Part shown: positions 41,772 to 50,896 of the stretch, piece after piece
Layout: every line of letters begins with the position of its first letter
Numbering within the stretch: the first letter of the stretch is position 1
Source of the DNA: Micromonospora sp. CCTCC AA 2012012
GTDB lineage: Bacteria > Actinomycetota > Actinomycetes > Mycobacteriales > Micromonosporaceae
Assembly: GCF_040499845.1 (NCBI RefSeq)
Contig: NZ_CP159342.1
Coordinates: forward strand, 4,650,001 to 4,714,000
DNA length: 64,000 bases
Direction of reading: 5' to 3'
Position numbers and translations under genes: made by a program
The notes under the pieces: generated by a model
What the model saw: the letters and a program-made list of their open reading frames with translations, nothing else
Told to the model about the DNA's origin: nothing
Databases searched by the model: none

Positions 41772-41774
41772 TGG

Positions 41775-43205
41775 CTAGCCGCTGGCCTCAGCAAGACCGA
41801 CCAACGTCTCGATGGGCGGCGACTGCTGCGGCTGCCCGCCCTGCTCGCCCTGCTCGCGCCGAGCGATGATAAGGGTTCTCACCCGTTGTGCGATGGCCTC
41901 TGCCAGCAGCGGTGGCACGGCGTTGCCCACCTGCCGGTAACGAGAATGTGCCTGCCCTCCGTCGATGCGTCCAGGCAGGGCACCACGCCGCGGGTCGGTG
42001 CTGAAGACGAAGTGGTCAGGGAAAGACTGCAACCGCGCGAACTCCCTGACGCTGAGGGCGCGTGGCATCCGGTAGTGGTAAGCCGAGTCGGCCTTCGTGT
42101 TCAGCGTCCAGGCCCAGACTGCGGGGTGCAGGCGCCGATATGCATAGAAGTGGGCACGCCCGAGCTTGCCGCTGTCAGTACTAGGTCCCCACTTCTCGCC
42201 ACTGATGTAGCGAGCAGTCAGGGCCTCAGTAAGATCACGATGATTGCCGCCGGCTGGGATCCCCTTTAGTCGCGTGACGGTGTCTGAATTGATTCTAGGA
42301 ACGCTGACGTTCCATATCTTGCCCTCCAGCTGCTTCCGCATCAGGCGCTGGTATGCCGATTCAGCTTCCTTCATTTCGCCAATGGGCATCGCCTCCTCGC
42401 GTCGCCCCGCCTTGAGGTTCCGCAGGTCGGAAATCGCCTGGTCAGCCGAGACGACGGCGAGATTATCCGGGTCCTCCAGAGCCTTCAACAGTGCGGTTGC
42501 CCGCATTTCGTCTCGACGCGTCTCGAGAGCGTACTTGCCCTTCCCGTGGCGAACGAGGGCGAGATGGAGAGTCGCATGAGTACCCTCGAAAACCGGCGGC
42601 GTCTCACCAAGGTCGCTTCGTAAGCCTACGAATACCAGACGCTTGCGGGTCTGCGGAACGCCGAAGTCGGCGGCGTCGAGAAGGTTCGGCTGCACATTAT
42701 AGGCGCCGCCAAGCTCGAGGTCTTCTTTCACTTGCTCCAGGACGCCCATCTGGGCCATACCCGGTACGTTCTCCATGACAAATGCGAGCGGCCGGATCTG
42801 CCCGACTGTTTTCACGAATTCCCGGTACAGCGAATTACGCGGGTCGTCGATAATCCTTGAATGGTTGCGAACTTGCGAGAAGGCTTGGCACGGCGGCCCA
42901 CCCACAACCACGTTAACGCCCCGCCCCACCTCGATGATGCGTTCATGCACCTCAGGTAGCCGAATATCGCCACAAATGGCTTGGGCGTTCGGGAAGTTGA
43001 GGGCGAACGTGGCGCACGCGTCCGGGTCGATGTCGCTGGCACCCACGATTTCAAAGCCGGCCTGCTGGAACCCTTGGGACAGGCCGCCAGCCCCAGCGAA
43101 GAGGTCCAGCACGCGCGGCTGCTGCACGGACAGGAAGTCGACTTCAGCGCACGACGCCACGTCGGCTTCGAGTCCAGGCAATGGCAGTGCCAGTTGCGTG
43201 ACCAC
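41775..43205 (-). CDS. DNA (cytosine-5) methyltransferase
   Basis: 476 residues from GTG 43205 (AAGGGGG just upstream). Motif I VLDLFAGAGGLSQGF, motif IV GGPPCQAFSQ with the catalytic Cys, motif VI VMENV, motif VIII QTRKRLVFVG, motif IX/X region VREFARLQSFPDHFVF and RYRQVGNAVPPLL are all present. The long target-recognition region lies between VIII and IX. It transfers a methyl group from SAM to a cytosine and should protect the element or host from the neighbouring nuclease. Confidence 0.92.
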   Translation of the reverse strand: MVTQLALPLPGLEADVASCAEVDFLSVQQPRVLDLFAGAGGLSQGFQQAGFEIVGASDIDPDACATFALNFPNAQAICGDIRLPEVHERIIEVGRGVNVVVGGPPCQAFSQVRNHSRIIDDPRNSLYREFVKTVGQIRPLAFVMENVPGMAQMGVLEQVKEDLELGGAYNVQPNLLDAADFGVPQTRKRLVFVGLRSDLGETPPVFEGTHATLHLALVRHGKGKYALETRRDEMRATALLKALEDPDNLAVVSADQAISDLRNLKAGRREEAMPIGEMKEAESAYQRLMRKQLEGKIWNVSVPRINSDTVTRLKGIPAGGNHRDLTEALTARYISGEKWGPSTDSGKLGRAHFYAYRRLHPAVWAWTLNTKADSAYHYRMPRALSVREFARLQSFPDHFVFSTDPRRGALPGRIDGGQAHSRYRQVGNAVPPLLAEAIAQRVRTLIIARREQGEQGGQPQQSPPIETLVGLAEASG

Positions 43206-44099
43206 GCAGCCCCCTTCAACCCGCCCCGTCACGCCGCGTACGCGCGGTGTTACCGCAGGGCCAATTCTGGTCCCGACCGCACCTAAGTCACGGCCGCCGC
43301 GCCGGATGACGCGCCCGCCATATTTGATCCTCTCCTACACCCGTTCGACAAGTCATCGCCCGGCTCGCCCACCAGTCCGTGGGAGCGATCACCCTTATGG
43401 CCACCGGCGCGCGCCCCTAACTGGCTCGTCCGCGCCGCTCCGGGCTGGATAGAACGCGTTCCCCTGTCACCGCCGGCGCGAGGATCTCTGCCGCCGGCTG
43501 CCAGCACGCCGCCCTCGTTCATGGCTGACAGGGGGAGCATGCGACGTGGTGGCCGGCCATGCTCTCGACGACCATTGGGCCTGCGTCGGCCCCTCCTGGT
43601 GATCGCCGTCCCGCGGCCTAAAAGTCGCTGGCCTCTGGGGCTCGCCACCGGGTGGCGACCGCATGGGCTCAGTCCGCCGCACCTACCAGCGCGAACGGCA
43701 GCGATGTCCATCGGAAGGCTCTGATACGCGTTGATGAGGTCGACGATGATGCCTCTGTCCCACGGAATGCTACTCGGGGCAGGTTGGTGCGACAGAGTGG
43801 TTCGTCGACTGGACAGGGTGGCCACGGGGGGAGCCGCCCTGCCCAGCGATGTCATCACGGTAGAACCGGCCGTCGACGCAGGGCAACCCCCGAGGCGACG
43901 CAATGTAACGCTATCTGCACGGATTGTTCAACCCGAGCGTTCCCGGCCCTCGCCGTACGTGTCGCCGTGGCCATTCGGTCAACTCGTCATGATGTGGGGC
44001 CGAGGGAGGACTCAGCCTCAACCCCTGTCGGCGTGGAACCTGCCTCGACCAGTGTCGGGTTCCCTTTTAGGGACAGTGTTTGCTCGACGTCTGGGGTGT
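43206..44099 (+). other. 894-bp stretch with no confident gene
   Basis: Open frames occur on both strands (for example plus 43731-44636 and minus 43283-43903), but their translations are low-complexity Arg/Pro/Gly-rich and lack family features. GC content is lower and codon bias weak. Reads as decayed or intergenic DNA between the modification cluster and gene remnants. Confidence 0.4.
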
Positions 44100-44417
44100 T
44101 CACGCCTGTGGCAGGAGCTTCAGGTCAGCGCTCATGCGAGTTGCGACTTTTCTGTGGAGTGGCTGCCGACCGTGGGGGACGAAAGTCCAGCGGCCATCAC
44201 GGAGGTTGGCTATGGTCTGGTTCAGTGCGCGTCGTGCGTAGACGACGCTTTCGTCGCTCCAAAGCACGACAGCGCCCTGTGCTGTGGTGTGGCTGTTGCC
44301 CACGGCTTCGCCGAGCAGCGGCAGGCAGTCACTGGCGTCGTCGAGGACACCGACGGCCCCCCACTTGTCGCGGCGTCCTTCCGTAAGCCGCTCGTGGTTG
44401 AGGCTGACGCATCGCAC
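44100..44417 (-). CDS. Small hypothetical protein or gene remnant
   Basis: 105 residues from GTG 44417. The frame has roughly 75-80 percent G or C at third positions, which supports coding, and segments such as AVGVLDDASDCLPLLGEAVG and TIANLRDGRWTFVPHGRQPL look protein-like. No ribosome site is obvious, and a stop lies two codons upstream of the start. It may be the remains of a larger gene. Confidence 0.35.
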   Translation of the reverse strand: MRCVSLNHERLTEGRRDKWGAVGVLDDASDCLPLLGEAVGNSHTTAQGAVVLWSDESVVYARRALNQTIANLRDGRWTFVPHGRQPLHRKVATRMSADLKLLPQA

Positions 44418-44485
44418 CGCTTAGGCAAGGGACGCGATGAGCCGGCCGGCGCTCTCCAAGCTGACCACCGCAGGGGAAGCGGCAG

Positions 44486-44828
44486 CTACCTCGCGCTTCT
44501 GCGCGTCATCCGCCTGCTAGAAGTGGGCCACGAGGTCGGCCGGGTCGACGGCCGGAAGATGAGACCGCACGAACGTCTCTTTGCGAATCCGAGAACGGCG
44601 GCGCTGGTGGTGGCGAGGTCAGCGAGGGGGTCCTGAGCGGTGGCCACAGAGATGTCGAGACCATGACGGCGGCCTTCCTCGCGCTGCCGCTCGACCGTTT
44701 GCTGGAACCTCATCATCCGGCGCACGTATCCTCCGGCGGTGGCGGTCGATCCACACGATATCCGTGGTCGTGGCTTCTTCTGGCGAACCGGAAGGCTGGT
44801 ACACGGGGCAGCTCCCAGTTCGCCGCAA
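44486..44828 (-). pseudogene. Frameshifted remnant of an unknown gene
   Basis: Two overlapping minus frames read naturally only when joined: EEATTTDIVWIDRHRR from the first continues as GYVRRMMRFQQTVERQREEG and DISVATAQDPLADLATTSAA in the second. The switch lies near 44740. The second frame ends at 44486. I do not recognise the protein. The DNA is part of the decayed zone between the methyltransferase and the insertion element. Confidence 0.35.
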
Positions 44829-45093
44829 GGGCCGGCTCGCGGCGGCTAACCACCGGGCCCCCTGGAACGATGAGGAGCAGTCGTCAACCCGTCACTTTGG
44901 TGGCTCACCTTGCCTCGATGCAGGCGATGGGGCTGCAGAGGCGCTGTCGCAGCGGATCGGTGGGCATGTCGAGCCGCGTCAGCGGGCAGTGGCCGAGTCG
45001 CTCAGACCGTTTGGGGGGGTCACTGTGGGCCACCCAGTCGGGCTGGCCCGCACGGGAAACCGTTCGGTCGAGGCCCTTACAGATCTTGAATGG

Positions 45094-45690
45094 TCAGGTT
45101 GTGTCGGGTTCGAGGGTCAGGCCGGTGTGGGCGAGGAACCCGTCGAGCAGGTCGGGGCGGTACTGGATGCTCTTGAGCCGGTTGCGGATGATCGCGAGGA
45201 GGTGGTCGACGCCGGTGACGGCGAGGTCGCCGATGCTGCGTTTCAGGTGAGACCAGACGCCCTCGATCGGGTTCAGGTCGGGGGCGTAGGCGGGTAGCCG
45301 GATGACGTGAAGCCAGTCCCGGGCGTCGATCATCTGCCGCATAGCGGCGGAGACGTGGGTGTTCAGGTTGTCCCAGACGCACACGATCGGGCCGCCGAGT
45401 TGTTGGTGGGCGGCGTCGAGCAGGGCGATGTAGTCACGTTCGCTGAAGCTGCGTCGTTCGTTCTTGCGGCCGCGGTGCACGATCGTGCGGTAGATCAGCC
45501 GGGACCGCTCGCCGGGCCGGTAACAGGTCAACCCGGCGATCGAGACCCGACCGGACCCCTTGCCGGACACCGGGACGACCGAGGTGCGGCCACGTCGGCC
45601 CAGGTGCGGACCTTGGGTGGGCGCAGCGTCTGACCGGCCTCGTCCGCGAAGACCAGCCACGCCTGCCGCTGCGCCGCTACCGTTTTCCCG
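45094..45690 (-). pseudogene. IS630 transposase, DDE part with a second frameshift
   Basis: The first catalytic Asp (LVFADEAGQTLRPP) is in one frame, while RRGRTSVVPVSGKGSGRVS, VCVWDNLNTH (second Asp) and APDLNPIEGVWSHLK (Glu) are in another. The switch near 45605 fits loss of one G in the codons for RTWG. Even with a programmed slip at the first junction this second break would prevent a full-length enzyme, so the element is probably inactive. Confidence 0.65.
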
Positions 45691-46168
45691 CAGGCCACGT
45701 CTCCTTACGCCACGCGGCGATCGCGGCCTCGTCACGCTCGACCGCACGGTGTTTGGGCACCTGCACCGACCAGCCCAGCCGGTACATCACATTCGCGGTG
45801 CCGCGCAGCGTGTAGCGGACGCGGAACATCCGGGTGACCAGGTCTGACACCCGCGCCAGGGTCCACCGCTGATCGGCACCGAACCCGTGCGCCGCCGGGC
45901 CGTTTTCCAAGGCATCGGCCAGGCGCTGCAATCGGGCCTCATCAAGGCGACAGCGAGACCCGCCAGGCCCCTTCGAGGCCAGAGCGTCCTCACCACCGGC
46001 CCGCCACCGCTTACGCCAGCCATACACCGCGGTCTGCGACACCCGCAGCCTGCGCGCGACCTCCGGCACCGACACGCCCTCAGCGAACCAACCGGCCGCC
46101 CGCCGCCGTACCACCTCACGCTTCGCCCGCCCCCGCGAGGACAGCCCACCTCCGTCGGGATACGTCAT
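45677..46168 (-). CDS. IS630 transposase, N-terminal part
   Basis: 163 residues. HTH segments VPEVARRLRVSQTAVYGWRK and the second winged region with LADALENGPAAHGFGADQRW are typical of IS630 ORF A. The frame stops at TAG just after KETWPAGKR. The sequence GGAAAAC there would allow a -1 slip into the frame that reads KTVAAQRQAWLVFADEAGQT, which carries the first catalytic Asp. Such slips are used by some IS630 members. Confidence 0.75.
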   Translation of the reverse strand: MTYPDGGGLSSRGRAKREVVRRRAAGWFAEGVSVPEVARRLRVSQTAVYGWRKRWRAGGEDALASKGPGGSRCRLDEARLQRLADALENGPAAHGFGADQRWTLARVSDLVTRMFRVRYTLRGTANVMYRLGWSVQVPKHRAVERDEAAIAAWRKETWPAGKR

Positions 46169-46223
46169 TACCCCGGCCTACGTGGTCAATCCCCGAAGGT
46201 CATGCCGACACGCCGAGCCCCCG

Positions 46224-47183
46224 TCAGAACGATGAGGCTCCGGCTACGAGCGCCCGCGCTATATCCGTCCACCAGTAGAGGACTTCCCGGCCCGACCGGC
46301 GCTTCTGGAGCAGACCGGCCTCAGTCAGCACGCGCAGGTGACCACTGACCGTGCCGAGCGGCAGTCCGGTCGCGGCGACCACGGCCGTGGTGCTGACCGG
46401 CTCGGCCGCCTGCACCAGAACTATGCTCCTTGCGTTCCCGAGCAGGCGGCGCAGAGGATCCGGCGTGGTGAGAGCCGCCTCGGTGAAGATCCCCGTCACC
46501 GGATAGACGATCCCGAAGCGGTCGGGCAACCTCCAGGAGATCCAGCCTCCCCGGCAGTGAGCCGCGAAGAACGTCACCGTCCCGCCCCGCACGTCGCACG
46601 GTGGGTACGGTCGCTCCTCGACCTGCAGCCGGCCGTCGCCGAGCCAGCGCATGCCCGGCCGCATGTCGTTGATGACCCCGGACCATCCGTCCCTGCCCAG
46701 GCGGGAGATCCGGGACACCACATCGGCGCGTAGCACCGATTGCCTGCGCGGCCAGTCCGCCTCAATCGTGTGGTGCCAGACCCAGCGCAACAGAGCGGCC
46801 GTCCGGCTGGCCAACCCTGTACCGCGTAATTCCGGGGCCAGCGGGGAACGTACGCGGGCCAGATCCTCACGGATTCGGTCGTCCGGCAGCGACTCCAGCT
46901 CCACGAGCTCGTCGTCCAGCGTCATGTCCGGACGGGCGGGCGGCACCGTCAGGAAGTCAGCCATCCAGGAGGACGAGATCGCGTGCGCCAGAATGGCCGC
47001 GGTCATCGGGTCACTGTCGAGATAGCCATGGAAGGCATCGACATGCTGGTCCCGCCAGACCCGGTGCCACGGAAGCGGCTGACCCCGGCGCAGGATATTG
47101 AGCGCCCCCAACGTCTCGGTGAGCTGTGAACTGCCGAAACGCGCGCGCGCCATCACATCGCCGTCGACCAGGAACACTGCCAC
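46224..47183 (-). CDS. ArsR-like winged-helix regulator with large N-terminal domain
   Basis: 319 residues. The C-terminus is an ArsR-type winged helix (EPVSTTAVVAATGLPLGTVS, GHLRVLTEAGLLQKRRSGRE, VLYWWTD). The N-terminal 230 residues are a domain typical of actinobacterial ArsR-like regulators, of unknown ligand. It is transcribed divergently from an MFS exporter with 58 bp between them, the usual arrangement for a ligand-responsive repressor and its efflux pump. Confidence 0.82.
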   Translation of the reverse strand: MAVFLVDGDVMARARFGSSQLTETLGALNILRRGQPLPWHRVWRDQHVDAFHGYLDSDPMTAAILAHAISSSWMADFLTVPPARPDMTLDDELVELESLPDDRIREDLARVRSPLAPELRGTGLASRTAALLRWVWHHTIEADWPRRQSVLRADVVSRISRLGRDGWSGVINDMRPGMRWLGDGRLQVEERPYPPCDVRGGTVTFFAAHCRGGWISWRLPDRFGIVYPVTGIFTEAALTTPDPLRRLLGNARSIVLVQAAEPVSTTAVVAATGLPLGTVSGHLRVLTEAGLLQKRRSGREVLYWWTDIARALVAGASSF

Positions 47184-47241
47184 GTTTCGCCTCCAGTCGA
47201 AAAACTAGGGTGGCGGCGCGGGATACCGCAAGCTCCTGGCC

Positions 47242-48543
47242 ATGCAGAGCGACACCCAGCCAAGCGATCCGACGACCGTGAGCGCGCGGAACTTCAGGGC
47301 TCTGTGGGCCGGCGCCGCGGTCACCAACCTGGCCGACGGTGTCGTCAAGCTGGCCCTGCCTCTGGTGGCCGTCTCGATGACGGACTCCCCGGCCCTGGTC
47401 GCCGGAATCACCTTGGCTAACACTCTGCCCTGGCTGTTGTTCTCGCTGCTCGCCGGCGCGCTCGCCGACCGGGTCGACCGCCGGCGCCTGATCATGACAA
47501 TGGCCGCCGCGCGGGCCCTGGTCCTCGCCGTGCTCGTGGGTGCCATCCTCGCCGACATGCTGCCGCTGGCCGGCCTGTATGCGGGGGCGCTGCTCCTCGG
47601 CGCCGCCGAGGTGTTCGCCGACACAACCCGGATGTCGGTCGTGCCGATGGTCGTGCCCCGCAATCGCATGGAATCCGCGTTCGCGAAGTTGACCGCGACC
47701 GAGACCGCGGCCAACGAGTTCATCGGGCCGCCTCTGGGTGGCCTGCTGGCCGCCGCCGGACTGGCCGTCGCGCTCGGCGCCGGCGGCGTGGGCTATGCAG
47801 GCGCGCTGCTCGCCTTGGCAATCATGACCGGCCACTACCGCAGCAACGGTTACCCCAGACCGGCGACGAGCGCGTCCGGCCTCCGCGCCGACATCTGGGA
47901 GGGCATCCAATACGTGTGGCGGGAAAAAGTCCTGCGGACCCTGCTGCTGGTGGCCGGCGCGGCGAGCGGATGCTGGGCGGCCTGGATGGCGGTCATCGTC
48001 GTCTATGCGGTCGCACCCGGGCCGATGGGCCTGAGCCGCTCAGAATACGGACTGCTGATCGGCGCCCTGGGAGTGGGCGGCGTCGTGGGAGCCTCCGCCG
48101 CGCCCGCCCTGGTTCGCCGGCTGGGTCGGCAGGTCGTCCTCGCCACGTCGATGGCTAGCTTCGCCGTGCTGCTGGCAGCACCAGCGATCACCTCGTCCCC
48201 CCGGCTGATCGCCGTGACGACCGTCCTGGGCGGCGCCGGCTCCGGCGCATGGAACGTCACCTACAGCTCGCTGCGCGCACTCGTCGTGCCCGACGAGATG
48301 ATGGGCCGCTACAGCGGAGTCAGCCGCCTGACCAGCTGGGGATCAATGCCGCTCGGGGCTCTGGTCGCCGGCTTCACCGCGGAACTGATCAGCGTAAGAG
48401 CGGTCTTCTTGGGCGGAGCAGCACTCTGCGCCCTCGTGCTCGCAGCGACGTTACGAACGGTCACATCACCCGAATTCCGACGGGTAGAAGCCCGCGCGAC
48501 CGCCTCTCACCAACCTGCGCCGGCCCAGCCGCACCGATCCTGA
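47242..48543 (+). CDS. MFS exporter
   Basis: 433 residues with about 12 membrane helices. The loop 2-3 motif LAGALADRVDRRRLIM and the N-terminal NFRALWAGAAVTNLADGVVK place it in the MFS group of macrolide/enterobactin-type exporters (MFS_3). It probably expels a drug or natural product, under control of the divergent ArsR-like gene. The substrate is unknown. Confidence 0.87.
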   Translation: MQSDTQPSDPTTVSARNFRALWAGAAVTNLADGVVKLALPLVAVSMTDSPALVAGITLANTLPWLLFSLLAGALADRVDRRRLIMTMAAARALVLAVLVGAILADMLPLAGLYAGALLLGAAEVFADTTRMSVVPMVVPRNRMESAFAKLTATETAANEFIGPPLGGLLAAAGLAVALGAGGVGYAGALLALAIMTGHYRSNGYPRPATSASGLRADIWEGIQYVWREKVLRTLLLVAGAASGCWAAWMAVIVVYAVAPGPMGLSRSEYGLLIGALGVGGVVGASAAPALVRRLGRQVVLATSMASFAVLLAAPAITSSPRLIAVTTVLGGAGSGAWNVTYSSLRALVVPDEMMGRYSGVSRLTSWGSMPLGALVAGFTAELISVRAVFLGGAALCALVLAATLRTVTSPEFRRVEARATASHQPAPAQPHRS

Positions 48544-48627
48544 CTTCCCGGTCACCCCGGCGAGGTCGACTCTCACTCGGACCCACCGGTCTGACCCTCG
48601 ATCTCGAACCGCAGTAATCCTGACCTT

Positions 48628-49887
48628 TCAACCTCTGTAACTTCTGTCCGCATTGACTGCCTTCAAATGGCGAATGCGGTCGCTTATCGGAGGCATGTGC
48701 CCCGCCGTCTTGCCGCCGGCTATAAGGTTGAGTATTGGTCGGTCAGTGACAGTGCCAAGTAGCTGCCGGATCCGTTCAGGTGGCCAGTGTAGTTCCTGCG
48801 CCAGCGCGGTGATGGTCAGCCCGTGCTCGGAGGCCAGTTCGAAGGCCTTTCTTAGGATCGTCGGCTGTTCGCCGGGGAAGCCATCGATGGGTTCGAGGGC
48901 CGGCTTGGACTGATTGAGGCGTTGGTAAGCGCGAGTCGCAGTGGTGTCGGTGTAGAGACCTACTTCTCGGCAGCGGTAGATCAAACTCTGGATCGACGTT
49001 CCCCATGTCCGCTGCAGCTCAGCGAACGCCGCGAAGTTCACCCTTGCGGGCAGGAGTGGTGTGATGCTGTCGCGCGGAGTGAGGAATTCCGCGGCAAAGG
49101 CGTCTGCGTCCCGTTCATGCCTGGAGTCACCGGGAAGAGCGTCGGCGTGGAGTACGAGGTGGGCGAGTTCGTGCGCGGCGGTGAAGCGCTGCCGGTATAC
49201 ATCCTGGGATCGATCGCGACTGATAATAATGAACGGCCGCGGTAGCCGTGAGGTCGAGAAAGCATCCACGGTACGGAAGTCGCCATCGGCTGGCGCATGG
49301 ACGACGACGATGCCGTGGACCTCGAGAGTGCGCACGAGGTGCGGAATGGGCGCGGTGCCGAGATTCCAGTGCTGGCGAAGAGCTCGGGCGGCTTGGACTG
49401 GCTCGGTGGGAAGGCTTGCGCCGGGATGAATCTCGCCGCCGGCGAACCCAGGAAGGTCTACGTGGGGCAGGAAGACGCGCCGTTCGAGGGCGTAGATGAG
49501 TTCCCAGACCTGCTCGGTGAAGGAGACGGCCTTGGCGCGCTGGTATGAGCGTGTCTCACGGAGATGGCGGAAGTGCGCTGCAGAGGAGTCGAGGCGGGCA
49601 TAGGGACGCCCGACCTGGAAGAAGCCAACGGGGTAGCCGAGGTGTTCGGCGAGGGCGATCAAAATCTCGGGTCGTGGCCGGGCCCCTGATTCGTACTGGC
49701 CGATGGCCGCAGCGCTGACCCCGACTCGGTCGGAGAGTTCCTTCTTGGTTAGCCCGGCGAGCTGGCGAGCCTGTGTCAGGCGTGCCGAGTCGAACTGCCT
49801 GGCGACAGCACTGGCTGACCCTGAGGGCAACTCCACGGGGAGACCGCCGGCAGAGAACAGGTCATCGGGCTCGTCAGTTCTGGGCAT
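48628..49887 (-). CDS. XRE-HTH and ImmA/IrrE metallopeptidase fusion
   Basis: 419 residues. An XRE HTH occupies about 36-90 (LTQARQLAGLTKKELSDRVG, VSAAAIGQYESGARP). An ImmA/IrrE domain follows with zinc motif FTAAHELAHLVLHADAL (about 235-251) and a downstream Glu region (RHERDADAFAAEFLTPRD). ImmA proteases cleave repressors to trigger mobile-element genes, and IrrE-type proteins respond to DNA damage. The start overlaps the end of the upstream 262-residue gene by 14 bp. Located divergent from the pPIWI-RE operon, it is a good candidate for its regulator (inference). Confidence 0.87.
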   Translation of the reverse strand: MPRTDEPDDLFSAGGLPVELPSGSASAVARQFDSARLTQARQLAGLTKKELSDRVGVSAAAIGQYESGARPRPEILIALAEHLGYPVGFFQVGRPYARLDSSAAHFRHLRETRSYQRAKAVSFTEQVWELIYALERRVFLPHVDLPGFAGGEIHPGASLPTEPVQAARALRQHWNLGTAPIPHLVRTLEVHGIVVVHAPADGDFRTVDAFSTSRLPRPFIIISRDRSQDVYRQRFTAAHELAHLVLHADALPGDSRHERDADAFAAEFLTPRDSITPLLPARVNFAAFAELQRTWGTSIQSLIYRCREVGLYTDTTATRAYQRLNQSKPALEPIDGFPGEQPTILRKAFELASEHGLTITALAQELHWPPERIRQLLGTVTDRPILNLIAGGKTAGHMPPISDRIRHLKAVNADRSYRG

Positions 49888-50662
49888 CGCTTCGCTGTTG
49901 GTGGTCGCTATGTTCGGCTACGGGGCTGACGGTGGCCTGCTCAGTGGCGGTACGGGGGCGCAGCGTCGGGCTGGCCAGCTCCGCCTGGTCGAATCGCGGG
50001 GACGCGGTTGGGGCCGACGGCTGGGTTACCAGGCGAAGCCCAGGGATCGGGTCTGCGGACGGGACGAGGAGGGGTTGTGCGGATACCCAGCTCGCTGCGC
50101 CGGTCTGGCTCACGCTGATCTGGCCCCATCCGATGTTGAGCAGCCCGTGCCGCTCGTGCGCCGCGTAGTAGATGATCACGATACCGTCTGGTTCCAGCCC
50201 TCGCAGAACGTCGGTGGCATGGGCGTCCGACTCGTACTCCATCCCTTCGAAGGCCGGCTGCTCATGATCGGGTTTGGGGCCGAAGAGCCGCGCCAGCTCC
50301 AGCGTCGTCTTGTTGATCTTCTTCAGGGCGCGAGGGCTGTCGTAGGCGGTCGCGAGGTCCTTCGCGTACTCAACCGGCAGCACGGCGACGTTGTTGATGA
50401 CAACGATGCGATAGCTCTTGCCTAACGGGCGGACTGTCTGGGCGCCGGGGACCTCGCCGAGGTGGTTGACCAGTTCCTCGTACCGCGCGGGCCAGCCTCC
50501 GCCGAAGGCGTGGCGCGACGTCAGGCGGACCGCGTGGTGGCCGTCCATCTGCCGTCCGACGGCGGCCTGAATGGCCGCCGGAATGGCCTCCGTCAGCGTG
50601 GCTGCCACGTCGCGGCCGAACAGGGACGCTGCCCACGCTGCCGGCCGAATCTTCTTCGACAC
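49874..50662 (-). CDS. Hypothetical partner of the XRE-ImmA protein
   Basis: 262 residues from GTG 50662 with GGGGAG upstream. The first 170 residues form a globular domain (SKKIRPAAWAASLFGRDVAA, YRIVVINNVAVLPVEYAKDL, EPDGIVIIYYAAHERHGLLN) and the last 80 are Pro/Ala/Thr-rich. Not recognised. The 14-bp overlap with the XRE-ImmA gene implies coupled synthesis; it could be the substrate, toxin or cofactor of that protease. Confidence 0.72.
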   Translation of the reverse strand: MSKKIRPAAWAASLFGRDVAATLTEAIPAAIQAAVGRQMDGHHAVRLTSRHAFGGGWPARYEELVNHLGEVPGAQTVRPLGKSYRIVVINNVAVLPVEYAKDLATAYDSPRALKKINKTTLELARLFGPKPDHEQPAFEGMEYESDAHATDVLRGLEPDGIVIIYYAAHERHGLLNIGWGQISVSQTGAASWVSAQPLLVPSADPIPGLRLVTQPSAPTASPRFDQAELASPTLRPRTATEQATVSPVAEHSDHQQRSDAQN

Positions 50663-50697
50663 GGTTCTCCCCTCATGCTTTACCTGCGTGCAGAAGG

Positions 50698-50796
50698 CTA
50701 ACATCTGTGCTTTAGTTTTGAGCGCGATCACGCCACTTTGGTCGCGGTGAGCGTGTTCCCGCAGATCACGCCGCCTGCTGTGTGGCGTGATCTGCG
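50698..50796 (+). promoter_or_regulatory. Operator region between the XRE-ImmA and pPIWI-RE operons
   Basis: GATCACGCC occurs at 50726-50734 and 50764-50772 and inverted at 50784-50792. The last two form perfect 13-bp arms CGCAGATCACGCC (50760-50772) and GGCGTGATCTGCG (50784-50796). To the left CTAA (50698) and TTAG (50712-50715) form a separate short inverted repeat near the minus-strand start. This density of repeats between divergent operons suggests two regulator sites. Confidence 0.65.
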
Positions 50797-50896
50797 GTGC
50801 GCCGCGGTAGCGGCGGATGCCGAGCGGGCCGCACATGGTGTCCGGTTGCGGCGTTGCGGGTCGCGCACGATGAGCGGCCGGGGAGGAAGGGGACGC

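Larger units (their letters stand above)
45094..46168 (-). mobile_element. IS630-family insertion element (transposase region)
   Basis: About 1.1 kb covering an N-terminal HTH frame and a DDE frame of an IS630/Tc1-mariner-type transposase, broken as described in the two entries below. I could not find convincing terminal inverted repeats or a TA target duplication by eye, so the true element ends are unknown and only the coding span is given. Confidence 0.75.

Noticed and set aside
43731..44636. 301-codon plus-strand frame
   Set aside because: No domain, weak codon bias, and it overlaps minus-strand frames with better codon statistics. Treated as chance.
45060..46200. Terminal inverted repeats of the IS630 element
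   Set aside because: Both flanks were compared by eye and no convincing matching ends with TA duplication were found, so none is annotated.
50738..50896. Earlier start of the pPIWI-RE REase
   Set aside because: The extra 53 residues are encoded by the 13-bp inverted repeat and lack protein-like character; ATG 50897 has a far better ribosome site.
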